A stretch of DNA of 64,000 bases from contig JACVVK020000095.1 of NCBI GenBank assembly GCA_018292915.2, positions 262,501-326,500 of the forward strand, written 5' to 3'. Made by a program: the position numbers and the translations under genes. Under the pieces are notes generated by a model. It was not told the DNA's origin, made no database searches, and saw nothing but the letters and a program-made list of their open reading frames with translations. Shown piece after piece: positions 38,005 through 64,000 of the stretch; position 1 is the stretch's first letter; each line of letters opens with the position of its first letter. Origin of the DNA: Batillaria attramentaria (lineage: Eukaryota; Mollusca; Gastropoda; Batillariidae).

Positions 38005-38860
38005 CATTTTCCTGGTCCTTGGTTGATCTCATGAGAAATGTCCAGATGTGATATGGTTGAGCCAAAATTGCAATGTTGTCTGTCCAAATAGATGTTTTGC
38101 GTTCCTACTGTCACTGTGGATATCTTCACTGGGCAATTTCTTGGCCATTCTATGCCCGGGTTAAAAAAAATAAAATTTAAAAAAAGTATGATACTGCATA
38201 TCAGTGGTGGTTGAGGCTCAAATGTGAAATACCCAAATTAAACGCATGCCCCTTTAGAGCATAAATCAGTCCTGAAACACTTCATGGATGCATGGGATGT
38301 GTAACAACATGATGTAAGAACACATACTTGAGTTCACAAATGTAATTATTATTGAGAAGCAAAAGACTGTTCAGTGGTTTTGCAAAGCTACACGTCAACA
38401 CAGAGTACAAACTTTCTTCGATCACTGCCGAACTCAGGCTGGTGTTCAAAGACAAATTGAACTAATGATTTCATCAGTGAACTACCAACATTTCCTTGGA
38501 AAATGGATATCAACAATAATCAACGATCATTACATGCGTAAAAGACATACCCATTCACGCCTGCTAACACACACAGGCACTCGCAACTACATACACACAA
38601 CGCACACAAAGCACACACGCAATGTACACACATGGCGCACACAAGCTTGTTGCAGACTCAGACACAAAACATCCAAACACGCCCTTCTGCAAGCCACATA
38701 TTCAACTGTATACATGTACATGTAGCGAGCCACAGATTTGTTCACTATCAGTTTATCACTCACAGTCACACGTATCAATGTGAGTAAAAGGAGATACAGT
38801 AACACTGAAAAAGATACAGTAAGAATTGAATAATCGAAACACACACACACACACACACAG

Positions 38861-38891
<31 letters not shown>

Positions 38892-41800
38892 GTAATTTGC
38901 AAAATAAGGAAGAAGTGCATTCAAGACATACAAAATCTTTGAGAATCATCTACACTTTGGCATCATCTGGGAGAAGAGAACTATTGAAGTGTTTCTGAGT
39001 GCCTAATACCGGGCCACAGGCTTTGAACAGTGCAACCTCAAGCTTGCTATTTTGCCACCAAAAGACAAAAACAGCCAACCTTTTTGACCCTGTCTTACTC
39101 TTACAAGTCTTAAGAAATGAGCTGATTATACCCCCCCCCCTCCATCTCAAACACAGCACAAGAAGAGGTGGACTTGTAATTACCTATGCTGTATACAAGA
39201 AGCAAGGTGCCCTTGGCCTGAGAGTAGTGTGAATCGGTAGTTTAATCCCACACTGGTAGTTATTTGGAGTCAGCAAATGAAGGCCCTGAATAGCAAAAGT
39301 ATGCCTGAGGTCAATGTAATGTAACCCTGTCAGTCCACAAACCTACAAAAATACATACAAAGTGTTTGTAGCAGAGGGCCTCTCTCTGGGGGGGGGGGGG
39401 TGGGGGGGGGGGGGGGGGTAGAGGGGGGAAGGAGGGGAAGAGGAAGGGGCTGATATTTTATTGACAAGCTCTGAGCACTAAATGCAGTTAGTCATAAATT
39501 CAAGACTTGCTTCACTAAAGTCTTATACTGGTGGTGACCTGTGTGAAAATGTCCAACGGGTTTCAGTAGAAACACTCTCAAACAATGCCAAAAGAAAGGA
39601 AGGGGATGGAGGGGAGATTCAGATAATTTACTGATGTTAAGTTATAAGCACAAAATGCAGTTGGTCATAAATGCACTTGGTCAACTTGCTTCACTGAAGC
39701 ACAACTTATATTCAGGGTGAGGATGACCTGTATGAAAATTTTGGATGAGTTTCAGCCAAACCCCTCCCAAACAATGCCAAGAGGGAGGGGGAAAGAAAAA
39801 AAAAGGCTAAACATATAGCTGCTAAACATATTTTAACAAAAAAAGCTACAGAACCTCTGATGCCAAAGTGCATGTGGTCTCGTTGTCACATCATGTACCC
39901 AACACACGAGAAACATGACACGGTCACAAGTATTATGTTACGACGCACGCTCGGACACACAGAGGAAGACACAAGGAGAAAAACAGCGACAACGAATCTG
40001 CAAGTACAATGTACATGGAGTAAAATCATGACAAACCAAAGCTGCCAGCTTTCTGCTGCAGGCAGCCTGAAAGATATTATAAATATTCACGTGTATGTAT
40101 ACATTCCATTACATGCAATTGAGCATACAAGATGTAGGAGACCAGCCTACAATATTCAGAGTTGCGTGCAGCAAATTCTTTGTCTCTATCCCAGTCACTT
40201 CCTCGCAAGGTCCTCACGCTCAGTCTCTGTATCGCCATTACCCACGGTTCCCCCCCCCCCTCCCCCCAACCCGTGAGTAACCTACGCCTCCGTCCTGGCG
40301 AGAGGAGTGTCCCTGCTCCTGATGGCTGAAACCGTTTGTTTATAATTATACAGAATCCGGTAATCCAGAAGCCGGCCGGCTCGAGTCTCATTGGCTGCAC
40401 TACCTGCAGCTGGTCTACCGCCTGCCTACACTCAAACTATGTACGGAGCTACCACATACAGAACATGTATGTGTACATATACAGTCTAAGGTCAACAGCA
40501 AAATCAAGGAGCATACAAGTTTGTTCTAGGTCACAACAGGTAATACTTTGGTGTAAAGTGGTAAGGACTGCATCCCCCTTCACACACCACCCGTTCCCCC
40601 CCCCACCCACCCCCCCCCCCTCAAAAAAAAAAAAAAAAAAAAACTACTTCCTAACCTACCCCTCCATGATCCCACTTTCTCTAGTACCTGTCTGCACCCA
40701 ACATGGCACTAGTCAAAGGGTCAGAACGGAATGCCCCCGTTCTCCCAAGGTTCTTTTTGTAGTATCAAAGTGAAACCTATTGTGTTCGACATACACAGAG
40801 GTTTCAACATAAAGTCAAGATCCAAATCAAATGGGCATGACGTAGTGCGACTTGATTAATAGTGTGTAGTTGTTGTTTTGTTTAGTTTCAAACCCCTGAG
40901 GTAGCAATACACCACACCGATGCCACTGCGAATGTCTGGACATGAATGATGCAAGCAGATGCAAAGCACACCGCACAGTCGTTCGTTCCTTCCTCAAACC
41001 CTGGCAGCAGAGGTCATAACTTCTGTTGTTAGCTGTGTCTGCCAGTGAAGAACTATCAACTACATTTCTGATGTAACTCTCCACTGAAATAAAAAGAACT
41101 TCCATAGAGTCGCCCATGACGAAGGGCACACTGCGTATATCCTTCCATGCTTGATGATGCTGATCTGTCTAACTTTTAATTCTAAAAGACTCTAGAAGAA
41201 TGTTCCCGGTGTAGAGGTCGGTGCGCGTGGAGAGTGACTTTTTCTTCCCGACTTCAGTTCAGATGTTGCCAACGTGCATGAGCACAGAAATACATCTTGT
41301 TTTCTGCAACAGGTGATGCAGAGATCACGTTGGAATCTTTTAACACAGTGCGTTTCTTCAGGAATTCAACAAGCACAATTAAACAGAACATTATACACAT
41401 GATTCAGTTTGTGGACTACGCACTTCCTTTGTATCCTGCCTCCACGCCCGAGACACTGATGTTTATCTGCTTGTCATTTTCTTCCCTTGCTCCTTGAGGA
41501 CTGTACAGTTCAAATACCTGGTAAATGTCTTAGCATCAAACCTTGCCACACACACAGAAAAACGCACTCCATCTCCTCTGCCCATGCGCCTCACTTTGAA
41601 AGGAAACTTGACACGTGCATGCTAACATGTCTTTTGGGTTCATTGCACTGACGAAGTGGAAAATGAGACACAAAAACACACACGACATTACATTTATAGT
41701 GAGCGAGAAAGAACACTCATTCAAGAAAGTAATTTGCTGTCTGAGTCGACACACAAAGTCATCTGGCAAGTGATGACGAGACCAGTGGAGCCCGTTCGTA

Positions 41801-43349
41801 GTCACAGCACACGCGTGCACACAATAGTTCACCAGGAACTGTCTGCCTCTCACTGTTCACAGCCGACTGTTCCATCAGCAAGCAGGACAGACTGGTCCAG
41901 TAGGTGGTTCACCCACACCATTTTGTCTGTTCCTTCATTCATACATCAGGGGAAGTAATCCATTTTAGCCTGGATGCTTTCAGATAGAAGGTGCACCTGT
42001 CGTGGATGTGAACTCGTACAACACTGCACACTGACAAATCTACGGCTACACGTCCCAGCTAAGACCTGCAGAAAGGCCAGCAAATGGGACATTTGTTGTT
42101 AGGCACTTTTCACCAAGTGCAGCAGATCACTTGCGAAGGAGAACTTGGATCCCTGTCCATGTGGCCTACATGTAATCCGCTGGCACAACCAACATCAAGG
42201 TAAAAACCATTTCACGCTTCCCATCTCCATCAAAACTAAAATTTCTTGATACAAGTAGCGGGTTTACATGCACGTGGACTGTGGCAGATTTTGACTTGCA
42301 ACGTTTTTTTGGTTTTTTTTAATCAGGCAGAAATTCAGTATAGTTTGACTAGATGAATCATTGAACAGTAAATGCATAAGCCAAAAAAAAAAAATTCACA
42401 TGCTGACCCAACGCCATTCTTTGCAATAGCCTCAAATGAACCCAGGCATCCACTAAGTACTTTAAATTTCTCAGTAAAAACAAAAAAAGAAAAGTTATGA
42501 TAGAAAAAATTATTTAAAACCAACAGAAAAATAGGTGCAATGCTCAGGCAAAGAACACCTGCAGTTTCCACGCTACACCTCAATCTCTTTTGTGCTGTTG
42601 TTAACAATAAGACACATACTCTTTAACTAAGGCTATAAATAAGACTTCTTGTTCCATTTCCATCCCATAAAAGGCATGTTTCAATGTTTGACTGACACAA
42701 TCAGTGTCAAAATTGTGGCAAGAAATGTGAAAACTTGTGCAGATTAATGGACATCAACAGGGAAAAGACAAAAACAAAAAAAAACAAAAACCAAAAAAAA
42801 GAAAGAAAAAAGGAGTATACATTTTTGGGGTGGAAAATATGAGGGCAACTCCAGACTGTGACTATCAATTACACAAAATGTATGGATGCCAGGGTGTGAG
42901 GGACATCAAGTCAATCTGACCTGGTCAGTTTGCTTTGCTTTCTTGTTGTAAATGCTGGCAGTTTGGGGTTTGTATGGTTTTCATTTTTTCTTTTCCTTTT
43001 TTCTTTCATCTCTCTCTTAATCTGTACACAGCTTATATGAAATACAGTTAGGAGTGACTAGGGATTTTTCGAACACAAAACGCAGTTGGTGAAGAAATAA
43101 GCATTGTTTGATTTACACCGCCTGCAGACAACCATAAGTGAAGACAGTCTCGATAAAATAAAAAATAAAAAACTTGTCAAAAATCACAAATACTTTTTTC
43201 ATACTAAAACAAGACTAACAAAATGTGTCCCATCCAACAGATCAGCCTGTACTAAAACAAAATAAAATGCTACGAGAAAATAGAACATTTTTGTTTTTTA
43301 AGCCAGTAGCTGAACCACCTACAGTGAGTAAATGAAACTATGGTTACCA

Positions 43350-43426
<77 letters not shown>

Positions 43427-44371
43427 CCTATGAATTCTGCACACCGGTCAAATCTAGTCTGATACACCTACACACACACACCAAAGTGGCAGACATAGGC
43501 CCACGAGCAGTCAACCGTAAACAGCCAAAAGACAGGTGATTATAAAAATCTGTGTACTTCATATTTCCACGATCTTTTTTTTTTTTTTTTTTTGGCAGTG
43601 TGTGTATCTGCTCAGACAGCCAGCATGAAGAGAAGCAAAAGCCTTCATATGGACTTCAACAGCAGAGTAACGAATCAAACAACAGGGGCTCCATAAAAGA
43701 AACGATTAAAAAAATTGTAAAAAAACATTATTTGTATCAAGAAAGCCTCACAGCTTCCTTTTTTTCACGCAGGCAAGATAATTATGAGAGACCCTTCAGA
43801 CTTCCGCACCAGCAGAACGGTGTCAGCTTTCGCTCCCACACTGACTCCAGTCTGTGAAAGTTTGGTTCACACAAGCACCAGTACCAGTTTTCCTCAAACA
43901 CGTACTCCAAGACGACGACAGTGGAGGCAGGGGTGAGAAGGACAGTTGTGACATGTGCTGAAAGGAAATTACGGGTGTGGTTTCTGAGCAGCTTGCTGAC
44001 TGTTTTCCTTGTAGACTGGCCTAACGTGGCCGGATGGCTCTGCACGAACAGGCTGATGGACTGACTGGCCGACTCGACTCCTACCACACACACAAGTTCA
44101 GTCCAGGGTAAGATGTCCAGCAAACAGTAAAATGAGCAGTGGTCATCGTACGATCACAGGATCAGCCCCGGCTCCCGCTCTTACATCTTGACATCCGCAA
44201 GAGAACGCAGCATGGTCTACAATGTCTACCGTAGCCCACGGAGGATCAGCGGCAGCTAGCGAGTGGTCCGAACATATCCCAAGTTCAGCGTCAACTCTGT
44301 GCGGAACCACAGGCTAGCTGCGGTGTTCCAGCCTGTTTCCCCCAACCCGTCCACCGAGTCCCTGTTAGTCT
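38005..44371. other. 6.4 kb without a confirmed gene; possible kinase 3' UTR
   Basis: If the terminal exon at 44372-44398 is right, part of this is the GRK 3' UTR on the - strand. It includes (CA)n at 38839-38890, an imperfect ~180-bp duplication (39450-39600 and 39630-39790, sharing AAATGCAGTTRGTCATAAAT and ACAATGCCAA), G-rich runs at 39387-39440, poly-C at 40250-40620 and a 74-nt poly-G. Open frames of ~100 codons on the - strand (40827, 41536, 43782) show no recognisable motif. Confidence 0.45.
43350..43423. repeat. Poly-G homopolymer, 74 nt
   Basis: An unbroken run of 74 G on the + strand between TTACCA and CAGCCTATG. It is the longest of at least ten G or C runs over 12 nt in the window. 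Confidence 0.9.
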
Positions 44372-63998
<19,627 letters not shown>

Positions 63999-64000
63999 GG

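Noticed and set aside
37616..38034. Glu/Gly/Arg- and Pro/Ser-rich frames of 115-150 codons
   Set aside because: They are translations of the purine minisatellite in all frames.
40827..44123. - strand frames of about 100 codons (40827-41129, 41536-41853, 43782-44123)
   Set aside because: No recognisable motif and no flanking splice signals of note; possible GRK 3' UTR or intergenic sequence.

Overview
The window reads as a eukaryotic, metazoan genome segment, most likely from a mollusc and probably a gastropod. The evidence is two intron-split animal signalling genes with GT/AG junctions, a heavy load of tRNA-derived SINEs, MITEs, LINE tails and microsatellites, and a Gmr1-type LTR retrotransposon. 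The species-level assignment is inference; the signalling genes and transposon are read directly from the sequence.

Left end (1 to 6174, + strand): the 3' four exons of a class A amine GPCR of serotonin type (5-HT1A/5-HT7-like). They cover the second half of TM2 to the stop codon, with an unusually long third intracellular loop of about 360 residues. The first exon(s), carrying the N-terminus and TM1, lie outside the window.

Middle (about 6.2 to 44 kb): I find no host gene. This is a mobile-element landscape. It holds a foldback element, several TIR elements, four SINE families, LINE 3' ends carrying the CxxC-HxxxxC tail motif or the RT C-terminal motif, and two dispersed repeat families. 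It also holds a 6.4-kb Ty3/gypsy-type LTR element on the - strand (25800 to 32227). Its pol order is protease, integrase, reverse transcriptase, RNase H, so integrase lies upstream of RT as in Ty1/copia. The copy is rearranged at its 5' end: a 141-bp inverted gag fragment stands where the promoter half of the 5' LTR, the primer-binding site and the capsid part of gag should be. The rest is microsatellite, poly-G/poly-C and a 253-bp pure-purine tract.

Right end (about 44.4 to 64 kb, - strand): a nearly complete G protein-coupled receptor kinase gene of the GRK4/5/6 subfamily. Fourteen exons join in frame, plus a plausible short terminal exon. The order is basic N-terminal segment, RGS-homology domain, AGC kinase with DLG, then the C-terminal GRK4/5/6 motif and basic amphipathic tail. 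Only the first ~20 codons are missing, beyond base 64000. Two alternative C-termini are visible.

The receptor and kinase genes are convergent (tail to tail). GRKs phosphorylate activated GPCRs, so the two products belong to one pathway class, but nothing in the sequence shows that this kinase acts on this receptor.
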